The translations under genes were made by a program, and so were the position numbers. From Arenibacter aquaticus (GTDB lineage Bacteria; Bacteroidota; Bacteroidia; Flavobacteriales; Flavobacteriaceae), in assembly GCF_003957295.1 (NCBI RefSeq), contig NZ_RQPJ01000003.1:62001-126000 (forward strand): a DNA stretch of 64,000 nucleotides. The letters run 5' to 3'. Of this stretch, positions 28,170 through 36,682 are shown piece after piece. The number at the start of each line of letters is the position of its first letter. Within the stretch, counting starts at the first letter, position 1. Below the pieces are notes generated by a model, which made no database searches, had not been told where the DNA came from, and saw nothing but the letters and a program-made list of their open reading frames with translations.

Positions 28170-28213
28170 ATTTTACACTTAACAGGCGCAATTAAATTTA
28201 ACCTGTGTAAAAT
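28170..28213. promoter_or_regulatory. Inverted repeat ATTTTACAC / GTGTAAAAT
   Basis: Two perfect 9-bp complementary arms at 28170-28178 and 28205-28213, separated by 26 bases. The inner flanks AACAGG and CCTG are also partly complementary. It lies in the divergent gap between the wza operon and lyase 1. Its spacing is too wide for a terminator hairpin without a T-run; it may be a regulator site. Confidence 0.3.
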
Positions 28214-28373
28214 GTGCCTTCTTTTAATTGGACAGAGGTTCTCTATTTAATACAAATATCACCGCTACCATAAGATTAAGCTACTTACAATAGCTACATA
28301 TACAGTAGGATAAACCCTAGGACTTCCCTTGCTTATCAATAATTTTAACAAAATATCTTAAAAAAAAGTGTAT

Positions 28374-28506
28374 TTCATCGAAAAAAGAACTTTTAAAAAT
28401 CCAAACCCCTAAAAAGAAACGTAAAACCACAGATGCAACGAAAAAGTGCATTTCATCGAAAATACTGTTTATTTTACCGATGATATTTAAAAAATAGATA
28501 ATATTG
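28374..28506 (+). promoter_or_regulatory. Paired TTCATCGA elements and -7-like box upstream of lyase 1
   Basis: TTCATCGA occurs at 28374-28381 and 28452-28459, 78 bases apart. The second is followed by an inverted core CGATGA at 28478-28483. A one-mismatch -7 box TAATATTG lies at 28499-28506. The element nearest the gene starts 97 bases before the ATG. The stretch aligns without gaps to 31944-32029 upstream of lyase 2, including the block AAACGTAAAACC (28417-28428 and 31987-31998), which supports function. Confidence 0.6.
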
Positions 28507-28548
28507 TGAACCCCAATCAATTATCACTGAAAAAAAAGTCTTAAACTT

Positions 28549-30294
28549 ATGAAATTTCACCCCACGAATGTATTTCAAGTGACCTTAGTGTGCTTTGTTC
28601 TTTTTTTAAGTTTTTCATGCAACAAGGATTCCGATCTTTTAGCGGAATATGTTGTGGAACAACCCAAAGCCTTTTTGGTAAATGACCAGGTAATTACCTT
28701 GGCCAACAGTCCTGTTACCATAGACCCTCTTAGTAATGATAGCTTTGACGATAAAGATAATGTGGTCATTACCGAGGTTACTCCACCTACCATTGGCAAT
28801 GCCGTGGTAAATGAGGACAACACTATTACCTATACCCCTGACCCTGATGAAACGGGTACGGATCAATTTGATTACTCCACTACAGTAACCAACCCTGACA
28901 ATACAGTGACCGAAGAGACCGGATCGGTAACGGTAACAGTAACCGACAAGACCCCTACGGAGGAACCTGTGGAAATGGGCCCTCTAAAGGCTTTTCCCTC
29001 AGCATATGGAGCTGGTTCGAATGTAACAGGTGGACGCGGAGGAAAAGTTCTACATGTAACTAACCTCAATGCAAGTGGCGATGGCTCATTAAAAGCTGCA
29101 TTGGAAAGTAGTGGTCCTGCCTACATCGTGTTTGATATTTCTGGAGTAATAAATTTACCACGAAATGGAATTGTTATTTCCGGAGCCGAAGATAAAACAG
29201 TATTGGGACAAACCGCACCTGAAGGTGGAATAACCTTAACAGGTGGCAAATTTAGATTTAACCACTCCAAAAACCTAATAATTAGATATCTTAGAAGTCG
29301 ACCTAGACTTGATAAAAATGGAAGTCTTACTTCTTCAGATGATGCGCACACCTCTGCATTTCTTTTCTACGGCACCGATGGGCTCATATTAGATCATGTT
29401 TCAGCCTCTTTTGCGCATGATAAAGGGATTAATTTTTACAACAACGACGGAATTGCCCCGAAGACAAGAAATATTACCGTATCAAATTCGTTAATTGCAG
29501 ATAGTAATACTATGATGAATTTAGGCAATAACCCTCAAGCGGACATGACCAATTGCCAAAATTTTTCGGTAATCTACAACCTATTTGGAAATTCGAGACA
29601 TAGAACACCAAATATGGAGGCGTTAGGATATGGTGAGATCATAAACAATGTAGTGCACGGATGGGGAGCAAGACTTTCAAATGTGTACAATGGCTTACTA
29701 TTAAACCACATTGGTAATTATTACAAGAACCCCGGATTGGGGGTAGTGGATAACAAACATCAACAAGTTGGTGTTTCTGCTGTGCCCCTCATATACACAA
29801 GTAGTAATTTTTATACAAATAGATTAACTGGTTCGGATAACGAAGATAATAGAGTAATTTGGTCGTACTTCAAAAACAAAACTCAACTTAATTCTTCCTT
29901 CTTCGTGTCTACAATGCACCCTAGGACAATTCCCAACCCATCACCTATCTTATCTGCTCAGGAAGCTTATGACAAAATATTAGCAGATGTTGGTGCCAAT
30001 AAATATTTGGATAATGAAGGAATTCCACAAAAATATATAGATGATTACGACCAAAGTGTTATATCCAATGTCAAAAACAACCGAAGGGTCGAGCCCTTAA
30101 ACACTTCAAACTGGAAACTTCCCGAATTGCCAAGTAACGAAAGGTCTTCCTCTTACGATTCAGATAAGGACGGTATGGCAGATGCCTGGGAAATAAGACT
30201 ATTTGGGGATCTTTCGAAAGAGGCTACAGGAACTGACGCTTCAAGTGAATATACCAATATTGAAGTATTTGCTTATCAAGTAGATTTCGAATAG
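28549..30294 (+). CDS. PL1 pectate-lyase-like lipoprotein 1
   Basis: A 581-residue protein with lipid Cys24 (LSFSC). One cadherin/Ig-like domain lies at about 40-133. The right-handed beta-helix domain starts near 145 with AYGAGSNVTGGRGGKVLHV, then TNLNASGDGSLKAAL, the PL1 opening. Putative calcium/active-site features are SSDDAHTS (about 262-269), LDHVSASFAHDKG (281-293) and NSRHRTPN (348-355), where the Arg is the expected catalytic base. The C-terminal DSDKDGMADAWE resembles a calcium loop. PL1 enzymes eliminate across 4-linked uronates. Its place between two halves of an exopolysaccharide locus suggests the cell's own uronate-rich polymer as substrate, which is inference. Confidence 0.88.
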   Translation: MKFHPTNVFQVTLVCFVLFLSFSCNKDSDLLAEYVVEQPKAFLVNDQVITLANSPVTIDPLSNDSFDDKDNVVITEVTPPTIGNAVVNEDNTITYTPDPDETGTDQFDYSTTVTNPDNTVTEETGSVTVTVTDKTPTEEPVEMGPLKAFPSAYGAGSNVTGGRGGKVLHVTNLNASGDGSLKAALESSGPAYIVFDISGVINLPRNGIVISGAEDKTVLGQTAPEGGITLTGGKFRFNHSKNLIIRYLRSRPRLDKNGSLTSSDDAHTSAFLFYGTDGLILDHVSASFAHDKGINFYNNDGIAPKTRNITVSNSLIADSNTMMNLGNNPQADMTNCQNFSVIYNLFGNSRHRTPNMEALGYGEIINNVVHGWGARLSNVYNGLLLNHIGNYYKNPGLGVVDNKHQQVGVSAVPLIYTSSNFYTNRLTGSDNEDNRVIWSYFKNKTQLNSSFFVSTMHPRTIPNPSPILSAQEAYDKILADVGANKYLDNEGIPQKYIDDYDQSVISNVKNNRRVEPLNTSNWKLPELPSNERSSSYDSDKDGMADAWEIRLFGDLSKEATGTDASSEYTNIEVFAYQVDFE

Positions 30295-30314
30295 CTCAAG
30301 GCTTACATAAACTT

Positions 30315-30358
30315 AAAAAGGCCAGCTACTAAAGTAAAGTAATTGGCCTTTTTTTGAT
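30315..30358 (+). terminator. Terminator after lyase 1
   Basis: The arms 30315-30324 (AAAAAGGCCA) and 30344-30353 (TGGCCTTTTT) are perfect complements over 10 bp with a 19-nt loop, ending in a T-run. It begins 20 bases after the lyase 1 stop codon. Confidence 0.8.
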
Positions 30359-30787
30359 TTAAATTTTATATTAATTATTACTTAAAATCATTAAAAGAAG
30401 GCGTCTAAATTAAAAATCAAGTATATTCCCTGAAAGTTTTATTTAAAAACCTTATGCACCCATCTAGCTTGTGTTAATCAGACTACTTATACCCTTTCAG
30501 TTATAACAAACCTATTTCCCAGACTTCTATCAACCAACATTGGATAATTACCTATTTGTAAATCTGATTATGGAAATAATAGACTGGGAGTCGCATACTA
30601 CAGTGTTACGAACCTCACCCAACAGAGTCCTGAACCCTCCCGATGCAATCCTCTCTACCAATTAAGTACATAGGCAAAATTGATATTTTACTTAATGCCT
30701 CCTTACATATCAAATCCTATTACTTAGATACTGTCTTCCGCCCTATGAATTACACCGTTCAGTTCCATTGTTTTAAATAGTCTAGAA

Positions 30788-31308
30788 TTAGAATGATTCG
30801 AGAAGAGGTTCAATATGGCTGCGGTATAAGAGGGCGATATTATTAAGTCTCAGAAAAGTATTGTACTCTTTGGTTACACCCGCCAGTTTAGCTCTTTCAC
30901 ATGAGGCATATATAAACTACATCAATCTAAATAACGATGAAACTGATTCTCTGATGTAAAAGCATCGATATTATCTAGTTTAGAAATCAAAGCATGGCAG
31001 CTAATATGCCAATACAGGAAACACTCCTAAATTAGTTGACCAAATTCTTTTATTTTAGCTGAAAAAGTAATGCAATCTGACTATGAACTCGTTTTTTTCT
31101 ATATCTTCCATTTTTGCCAACCGTACTTGTATCTAAAAATAACCAGTTCTCCTGGTTAATACCGCTCGTAATCATGAACTGAAGCCTTTATAGAAATATA
31201 CTCTACTCCTTCTTCCTAAATTTTCACCTCTAAACAATTATGTCGTAATACGGCTTTAAAACTTTTAATATCCGACAGTAATCTGTTCAGAAATACATAC
31301 TTATCCAT
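30788..31308 (-). pseudogene. Decayed gene of unknown family
   Basis: Read on the minus strand, several coding-like fragments follow each other in different frames, broken by stops. 31308-31156 reads MDKYVFLNRLLSDIKSFKAV and, after one stop, EGVEYISIKASVHDYERY. 31175-31050 reads INQENWLFLDTSTVGKNGRY. 30993-30922 reads ALISKLDNIDAFTSENQFHR. 30910-30788 reads ERAKLAGVTKEYNTFLRLNN, then IALLYRSHIEPLLESF. Composition and flow look like one former protein of 150 residues or more, broken by frameshifts. I do not recognise the family. Chance open frames cannot be fully excluded. Confidence 0.4.
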
Positions 31309-31943
31309 TACATAGATTCCTTCTAGATTTTGGTTTCCCACTTCCTTATAGAAATAGGCTTATATAAATGGTTCACCAAAATTTCAGACCTAGAAGTCGT
31401 GAAAATACTTCATACTACAAATGTTACATAAAAATGCAGACAAAAATTTTTTATGGACTTCGATACCTGCATAGGTTACTCCTCTGGTATGACCCATTTA
31501 GTTGATTTATGATGTTTCCATGCCTTGATATAATTTAGTTATAATTATAAAATTTAAAAACATGTAAAAAACATCACTAGTTTTTTCCCTTAATCATATA
31601 AACTTCAATTAAATTCAGATACTATAGTCCTAGTAACTTCTAGACAAGAAATGGAGAATCCAAATTGACACTAAAAAATACTCACTGCTCAATAAAACTT
31701 ATTCTTTTTTCAGATCAAAAAAGATTTTAAGAGACCAATCTGAACCTACATTATCTTCCTTTGTACTTAACCCATTTCAACCGTCCTCCTAATTTAATTC
31801 CAATTTTATCTTTAACTATAAATCCAAACTCTAAATAAACGAAACTTAACTCACTACCCAACCCATACTACATTATAAATTCACCAAAATTCAATTAACA
31901 TATTTTTGGGAAATTAAAAAGTAAATCTTAAAAAAAAGGGTAG

Positions 31944-32053
31944 TTCATCGAAAATGGAAAAACGAAACATCCATACCCCCAAAACCAAACGTAAAACCTC
32001 TATCACAACAAAATTGCGTCATTCATCTAAAAAATTTACCGTTTGTCGATGAA
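31944..32053 (+). promoter_or_regulatory. Paired TTCATCGA-type elements upstream of lyase 2
   Basis: TTCATCGA at 31944-31951 and the variant TTCATCTA at 32022-32029 are 78 bases apart, exactly as upstream of lyase 1. The second is followed by an inverted TCGATGAA at 32046-32053, preceded by ACCGTT. The nearest direct element starts 89 bases before the ATG. A conserved TGTGAACCCC follows in both lyase leaders (28505 and 32072). Confidence 0.6.
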
Positions 32054-32110
32054 GTTATGAAAACAAAAAAATGTGAACCCCAAAATTATTATTAATCTAA
32101 AGTTTTACTT

Positions 32111-34195
32111 ATGACATTCACCCCCAAAACCCTAATGCGTTTAAGCCTACTCACCTATGTCCTATTTTTAAGTTATTCCTGCAACAAGGATTCCGACCTA
32201 TTGGCCGAATACGTTATTGAGGAAAATCCAATAAGCGATGACCCCACAGAAGTGGTCATTGATCTGGAAAATGCCTTGATTGCCACTAACGAGGATGTAG
32301 CGGTGTCTTTTAACCTGCTTAACAATACAAGTAGCACAAGAAAAGGCAGAAGAAGATACAAAAGCAATACCGAGCCCAAACATGGAAAATTTACCATAGA
32401 AAAAGACAGTATAGCCGTATATACCCCTACGGGCGATTTTAATGGTGAGGACGAGGTTGAGATTACCTTGGAAGTCATCAATGAAGACGAAACCATCACA
32501 GAGGAGGTGGTGGACTTAGAGCTGACCGTAGCCCCTGTGGAAGATGTGGTACAGGATACCATTATCATTACCCAAGAGGAACCCGTAATCATTGAACCGT
32601 TAGAAAACGATACCTTTAATGAAGAGAGTGAGGTAATAATTACCGAAGTAAGTCAACCAGCAAATGGTACGGCAGAGATCAATGAGGATAACACCATTAC
32701 CTATACGCCCAATACAACTACTTCCGAGGAGACAAACACGGAAGAAGATCCTAGTGCAGCGGAAGACAGCTTCACCTACACTACATCGGTAACCAACCCT
32801 GACAATACGGTATCCGAAGAGACCGGTTCGATTTCGGTAACAGTGACCGATAAGGCCCCAACAGAGGAAACTATTGACATGGGAATCCTTAAAGCCTTTC
32901 CTACCGCCTATGGGGCTGGTTCTGATGTAACTGGTGGCCGCGGTGGAAAAGTTCTACATGTAACCAATCTCAACGCCAGTGGCGATGGCTCGCTGAAGGC
33001 TGCCTTGGAGACGTCTGGGCCAGCATATATTGTGTTTGATGTCTCAGGAGTAATAAATTTACCAACCAACGGGATTGTAATTTCTAAAGCAGAGGACAAA
33101 ACAGTATTGGGGCAGACCGCCCCACAAGGTGGAATTACCTTGACGGGTGGTAAATTTCGATTTAACCATTCTAGGAATTTAATAATTAGATACATAAGAA
33201 GCCGCCCAAGACTTGACAAGACCGGTAGCTTAACCTCTTCTGATGATGCGCACACCTCAGCATTCCTTTTTTATGGTACCGATGGTGTGATTTTAGATCA
33301 CGTTTCTGCATCATTTGCTCATGACAAAGGAATTAACTTTTATAACAATGATGGAAATGCTCCAAACACAAAAAGAATTACTGTTCAGAATTCATTGATT
33401 GCAGATAGCAATACCATGATGAATCTGGGAAACAATCCACAAGCAGATATGACGAATTGCCAAGATTTTTCAGTTATTTACAATTTATTTGGTAACTCTC
33501 GCCATAGAACTCCAAACATGGAAGCCTTAGGGTACGGCGAAATCATAAATAATGTCGTGCACGGATGGGGATCTAGACTGTCAAATGTATATAACGGTGT
33601 TATACTTAACCATATTGGTAATTACTATAAGAATCCCGGTCTTGGAGAAGTTGACAACAAACATCAGCAGGTAGGAGTTTCGGCTGTGCCATTAATATAC
33701 ACAAGTAATAATTTTTACAGCAACAGGTTGTCAGGTTCAGACAACGAAGATAATAGGGTGATATGGTCATACTTCCAGAACAAGACCCAGTTGAACTCTT
33801 CATTTTTTGTTTCCAGTATGCACCCAAGAACAATTCCAAACCCTTCACCAATCTTATCTGCTCAAGAAGCCTATGACAAAATCATAGCGGATGTTGGTGC
33901 GAACAAATATTTAGACGCCCAAGGTGAACCTCAATTTTACATAGATGATTATGACAAGAGTGTAATAAATAATGTCAAAAATAATATTAGAGTAACACCT
34001 TTGAATACATCTAACTGGAGACTTCCCGAACTTCCAAATAACAATAGATTATCTTCATTTGACACAGATAACGATGGAATGGCAGACGCATGGGAAAATA
34101 GAGTTTTTGGAGATTTATCCAAAGAAGCCACAGGAAATGACGCATCAGATAGTTATACCAATATAGAGGTTTATGCCTACCAGGTAGACTTCTAA
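32111..34195 (+). CDS. PL1 pectate-lyase-like lipoprotein 2
   Basis: A 694-residue paralogue of the protein at 28549-30294, with lipid Cys24 (LSYSC). It has two cadherin/Ig-like domains (about 45-145 and 150-250) where the paralogue has one. The extra one contains a basic loop RKGRRRYKSN and acidic linkers. The beta-helix domain repeats the same key segments: VTGGRGGKVLHVTNLNASGD, SSDDAHTSAFLFYG, LDHVSASFAHDKG, NSRHRTPNMEALGYGE, and the C-terminal DTDNDGMADAWE. The catalytic parts of the two are nearly identical, so they probably cut the same linkage, with different placement by the extra domain. It has its own conserved regulatory region and terminator. Confidence 0.88.
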   Translation: MTFTPKTLMRLSLLTYVLFLSYSCNKDSDLLAEYVIEENPISDDPTEVVIDLENALIATNEDVAVSFNLLNNTSSTRKGRRRYKSNTEPKHGKFTIEKDSIAVYTPTGDFNGEDEVEITLEVINEDETITEEVVDLELTVAPVEDVVQDTIIITQEEPVIIEPLENDTFNEESEVIITEVSQPANGTAEINEDNTITYTPNTTTSEETNTEEDPSAAEDSFTYTTSVTNPDNTVSEETGSISVTVTDKAPTEETIDMGILKAFPTAYGAGSDVTGGRGGKVLHVTNLNASGDGSLKAALETSGPAYIVFDVSGVINLPTNGIVISKAEDKTVLGQTAPQGGITLTGGKFRFNHSRNLIIRYIRSRPRLDKTGSLTSSDDAHTSAFLFYGTDGVILDHVSASFAHDKGINFYNNDGNAPNTKRITVQNSLIADSNTMMNLGNNPQADMTNCQDFSVIYNLFGNSRHRTPNMEALGYGEIINNVVHGWGSRLSNVYNGVILNHIGNYYKNPGLGEVDNKHQQVGVSAVPLIYTSNNFYSNRLSGSDNEDNRVIWSYFQNKTQLNSSFFVSSMHPRTIPNPSPILSAQEAYDKIIADVGANKYLDAQGEPQFYIDDYDKSVINNVKNNIRVTPLNTSNWRLPELPNNNRLSSFDTDNDGMADAWENRVFGDLSKEATGNDASDSYTNIEVYAYQVDF

Positions 34196-34219
34196 TTTCA
34201 ATCCTAATTAAAATATTAC

Positions 34220-34254
34220 AGCCTGCAATTCGATATGTTTTGCAGGCTTTTTTT
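34220..34254 (+). terminator. Terminator after lyase 2
   Basis: The arms 34220-34228 (AGCCTGCAA) and 34240-34248 (TTGCAGGCT) are perfect 9-bp complements with an 11-nt loop, followed by six more T. It begins 25 bases after the lyase 2 stop. Confidence 0.88.
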
Positions 34255-34441
34255 GTTGCCACCTTATACAAATTCAAGTATTATACAAATTTCTTCCATT
34301 TAAAGGTGCCCGACCCCTTCTATGCCACATCACCGTAAATCTTTTCTATAAATTTATCCATAGCCAGTATTTTATTTCAATAAAATATGCAAATTTGTAC
34401 AATCTTTTATTTTCACTACAACCTTTCAATTTAAAAAGTAA

Positions 34442-35473
34442 ATGAACGTACTAATAACTGGAGCTGCCGGATTTATAGGTTTTTATGTTGCCAAAACCCT
34501 GATTTCAAATGGTCATAGGGTCGTAGGACTGGATAGCATTAACGACTATTATGATATTAACCTAAAATATGCCCGTTTAAAACAGCTAGGGATATTACGA
34601 AACAAGGCAGAACAGTTTGGAGCAATAAGTAGAAGTGAAACCCATCCAGACTCCTTTTCCTTTATACGTCTAAACCTTGAAGATAGAGAGGCATTGCCCA
34701 AATTGTTTAAAAATGAAAATTTTGATGCTGTATGCAATCTAGCTGCCCAGGCCGGGGTGCGTTATAGTCTGGAAAATTCTGAGGCCTATATAGACAGTAA
34801 TATTGTAGGTTTTTTGAATATCTTGGAATGCTGTAGAAACAACAATATTAAACACCTTGTATATGCCAGTAGCTCCAGCGTTTACGGACTCAACAAAAAG
34901 ATTCCTTTCGAAACTACGGATAACGTGGACCACCCTATTAGCCTTTATGCGGCTACCAAAAAAAGCAACGAACTCATGGCCCATACCTACAGTCATTTAT
35001 ACGGCTTTGCTACCACTGGCCTAAGGTTCTTTACCGTCTACGGTCCATGGGGCAGACCGGATATGGCCATGTTCCTCTTTACGGATGCCATGGTACAGGG
35101 CAGACCCATAAAGGTATTCAACCAAGGGCAAATGGAGCGCGATTTCACCTATATAGACGATATTACCGAAGGAGTAGTGAGAATTTTGGAAAAAGATATT
35201 AAACCGCGCATTACCAAAGGGGAAAAATACAAGGTCTACAATATAGGAAACAACAATTCGGTTAAACTCCTCCACTTCATAGAGGCCATAGAAGAAAAAT
35301 TGGGGATAAAGGCCCAAAAAGAATTACTTCCCATGCAGCCCGGAGATGTAGAAAAGACCTGGGCAAATGTAGACGAACTCATAAAGGATTATGACTACCG
35401 CCCCAATACATCTATTAAGAAAGGGGTGGGCAATTTTGTTTCCTGGTATAAAGAGTATTACAATATTAATTAA
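34442..35473 (+). CDS. UDP-glucuronate 4-epimerase (SDR family)
   Basis: A 343-residue extended SDR. The NAD site is VLITGAAGFIGFYVA at residues 3-17. The substrate region DSINDYYDINLKYARLKQL is the signature of UDP-GlcA 4-epimerases (LspL/Cap1J group). AAQAGVRYSLENSEAYIDSN and the catalytic SSSSVYG plus YAATKKSNE (Y-x3-K) follow, then YGPWGRPDMAMFLF. It converts UDP-GlcA, made by the Ugd enzyme at 36683, to UDP-GalA. It opens the plus-strand operon half, but a gap of about 200 bp with its own promoter element separates it from wbpP. Confidence 0.92.
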   Translation: MNVLITGAAGFIGFYVAKTLISNGHRVVGLDSINDYYDINLKYARLKQLGILRNKAEQFGAISRSETHPDSFSFIRLNLEDREALPKLFKNENFDAVCNLAAQAGVRYSLENSEAYIDSNIVGFLNILECCRNNNIKHLVYASSSSVYGLNKKIPFETTDNVDHPISLYAATKKSNELMAHTYSHLYGFATTGLRFFTVYGPWGRPDMAMFLFTDAMVQGRPIKVFNQGQMERDFTYIDDITEGVVRILEKDIKPRITKGEKYKVYNIGNNNSVKLLHFIEAIEEKLGIKAQKELLPMQPGDVEKTWANVDELIKDYDYRPNTSIKKGVGNFVSWYKEYYNIN

Positions 35474-35586
35474 CTAGAATTAAAGGAAAAATAATTTATA
35501 GATCAACCAGCCCAAAGCTGCCTCAATAACAAAGAATTCTCGAAATTATGATCTACTGAGAAAACGAAGCACGAATTAAGTTTCAT

Positions 35587-35642
35587 TTCATCGAGTTTAT
35601 CACGACTTAAAATAATAATAACATCATTTTAAATTACTTTTG
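35587..35642 (+). promoter_or_regulatory. TTCATCGA element and -7 box upstream of wbpP
   Basis: TTCATCGA lies at 35587-35594, 86 bases before the chosen ATG. A perfect Bacteroidota -7 box TACTTTTG lies at 35635-35642, 30 bases before the ATG. No clear -33 TTG is at the right spacing, consistent with an activator-dependent promoter. This probably drives the main plus-strand operon. Confidence 0.55.
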
Positions 35643-35672
35643 AACACCTTTGCACCTCAAAAGAAAAGCAAC

Positions 35673-36668
35673 ATGAACAGTACATTACCACAAATACATT
35701 CCAAATTTCATATATTGGTCACCGGAGGAGCTGGGTTTATAGGATCCAATCTATGTGAAACACTACTAACAAACGGGAATACAGTCACTTGTTTGGATAA
35801 TTTTGCTACCGGAAAGCGGGAAAACATTGCCCCTCTACTTTCCAATCCTAAATTTAAGCTTGTAGAAGGTGATATACGAAACCTGGGCGATTGCCAAAAG
35901 GCCTGCAAAGGTGTTGACTATATTTTACATCAGGCCGCTTTGGGCTCGGTACCCCGGTCTATAAATGACCCTATCACCAGTAATGAGGTAAATGTTTCCG
36001 GTTTTTTAAATATGTTGGTGGCTGCACGGGATGCCGAGGTAAAACGCTTTGTATACGCAGCCAGTTCTTCCACCTACGGGGATTCCAAATCCTTGCCCAA
36101 GGTAGAGGATATCATAGGTAAACCGCTTTCCCCCTATGCCATCACTAAATATGTGAACGAACTTTATGCCGATATCTTTAGCAAGACCTATGGCTTGGAG
36201 ACTGTAGGCCTTCGTTATTTTAATGTTTTTGGTCGTAAACAGGATCCAAACGGAGCCTATGCAGCGGTTATCCCAAAATTTGTAATGCAACTGATGAAAC
36301 ATGAGTCTCCAGTTATTAATGGAGATGGCAGCTACTCCCGTGATTTCACCTATATAGACAATGTGGTACAAATGAACCTAAGGGCTATTGGCACTGACAA
36401 TAAAGAAGCCGTAAACACCGTTTACAATGTAGCCTATGGGGAACGTACAGATCTGAATGAACTGGTTGGACTGCTAAAGAAGTTTTTGAGTGAATACGAC
36501 CCTAAAATTGCCGATGTGGAAATTAAATATGGTCCTAACAGGCAGGGAGATGTTCCCCACTCCCTGGCCTCAATTGATAAAGCTAGGAACTTATTGGGTT
36601 ATGACCCTGAGTACAACATTGAAACAGGATTAAAAGAGGCCGTAAAATGGTATTGGGATAATTTATAA
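35673..36668 (+). CDS. wbpP: UDP-N-acetylglucosamine 4-epimerase (WbpP/TviC-like)
   Basis: 331 residues from the ATG at 35673; a TTG 33 bases upstream overlaps the -7 box and is rejected. The NAD motif is [36 protein letters not shown] is the WbpP-group substrate motif, followed by [10 protein letters not shown] and YAITKYVNE (Y-x3-K), then [20 protein letters not shown]. It interconverts UDP-GlcNAc and UDP-GalNAc. With the downstream WbpO/TviB-like dehydrogenase it predicts UDP-GalNAcA. The stop is 14 bases before ugd. Confidence 0.9.
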   Translation: MNSTLPQIHSKFHILVTGGAGFIGSNLCETLLTNGNTVTCLDNFATGKRENIAPLLSNPKFKLVEGDIRNLGDCQKACKGVDYILHQAALGSVPRSINDPITSNEVNVSGFLNMLVAARDAEVKRFVYAASSSTYGDSKSLPKVEDIIGKPLSPYAITKYVNELYADIFSKTYGLETVGLRYFNVFGRKQDPNGAYAAVIPKFVMQLMKHESPVINGDGSYSRDFTYIDNVVQMNLRAIGTDNKEAVNTVYNVAYGERTDLNELVGLLKKFLSEYDPKIADVEIKYGPNRQGDVPHSLASIDKARNLLGYDPEYNIETGLKEAVKWYWDNL

Positions 36669-36682
36669 AAAAATTTAACTGT

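Larger units (their letters stand above)
27758..28548. other. Divergent 791-bp regulatory gap upstream of lyase 1
   Basis: No gene was found in this AT-rich stretch. On the minus side a -7 box TATTTTTG reads 27796-27789, 31 bases before the aminotransferase start. A 9-bp inverted repeat (28170-28178 with 28205-28213) lies mid-gap. On the plus side are two TTCATCGA elements, described separately. Much of the rest is featureless. Confidence 0.45.
30295..32110. other. 1.8-kb gap between the two lyases
   Basis: It holds a terminator (30315-30353), a decayed minus-strand gene (about 30788-31308) and the regulatory block upstream of lyase 2 (31944-32053). The remaining stretches, 30354-30787 and 31309-31920, show no intact reading frame of note. 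A 36-codon open run at about 31394-31500 on the minus strand may extend the decayed gene. Confidence 0.5.

Noticed and set aside
30295-32110. Remnant of an insertion sequence
   Set aside because: I saw no terminal inverted repeats, target duplication or transposase motif in the fragments, so only an unidentified decayed gene is claimed.
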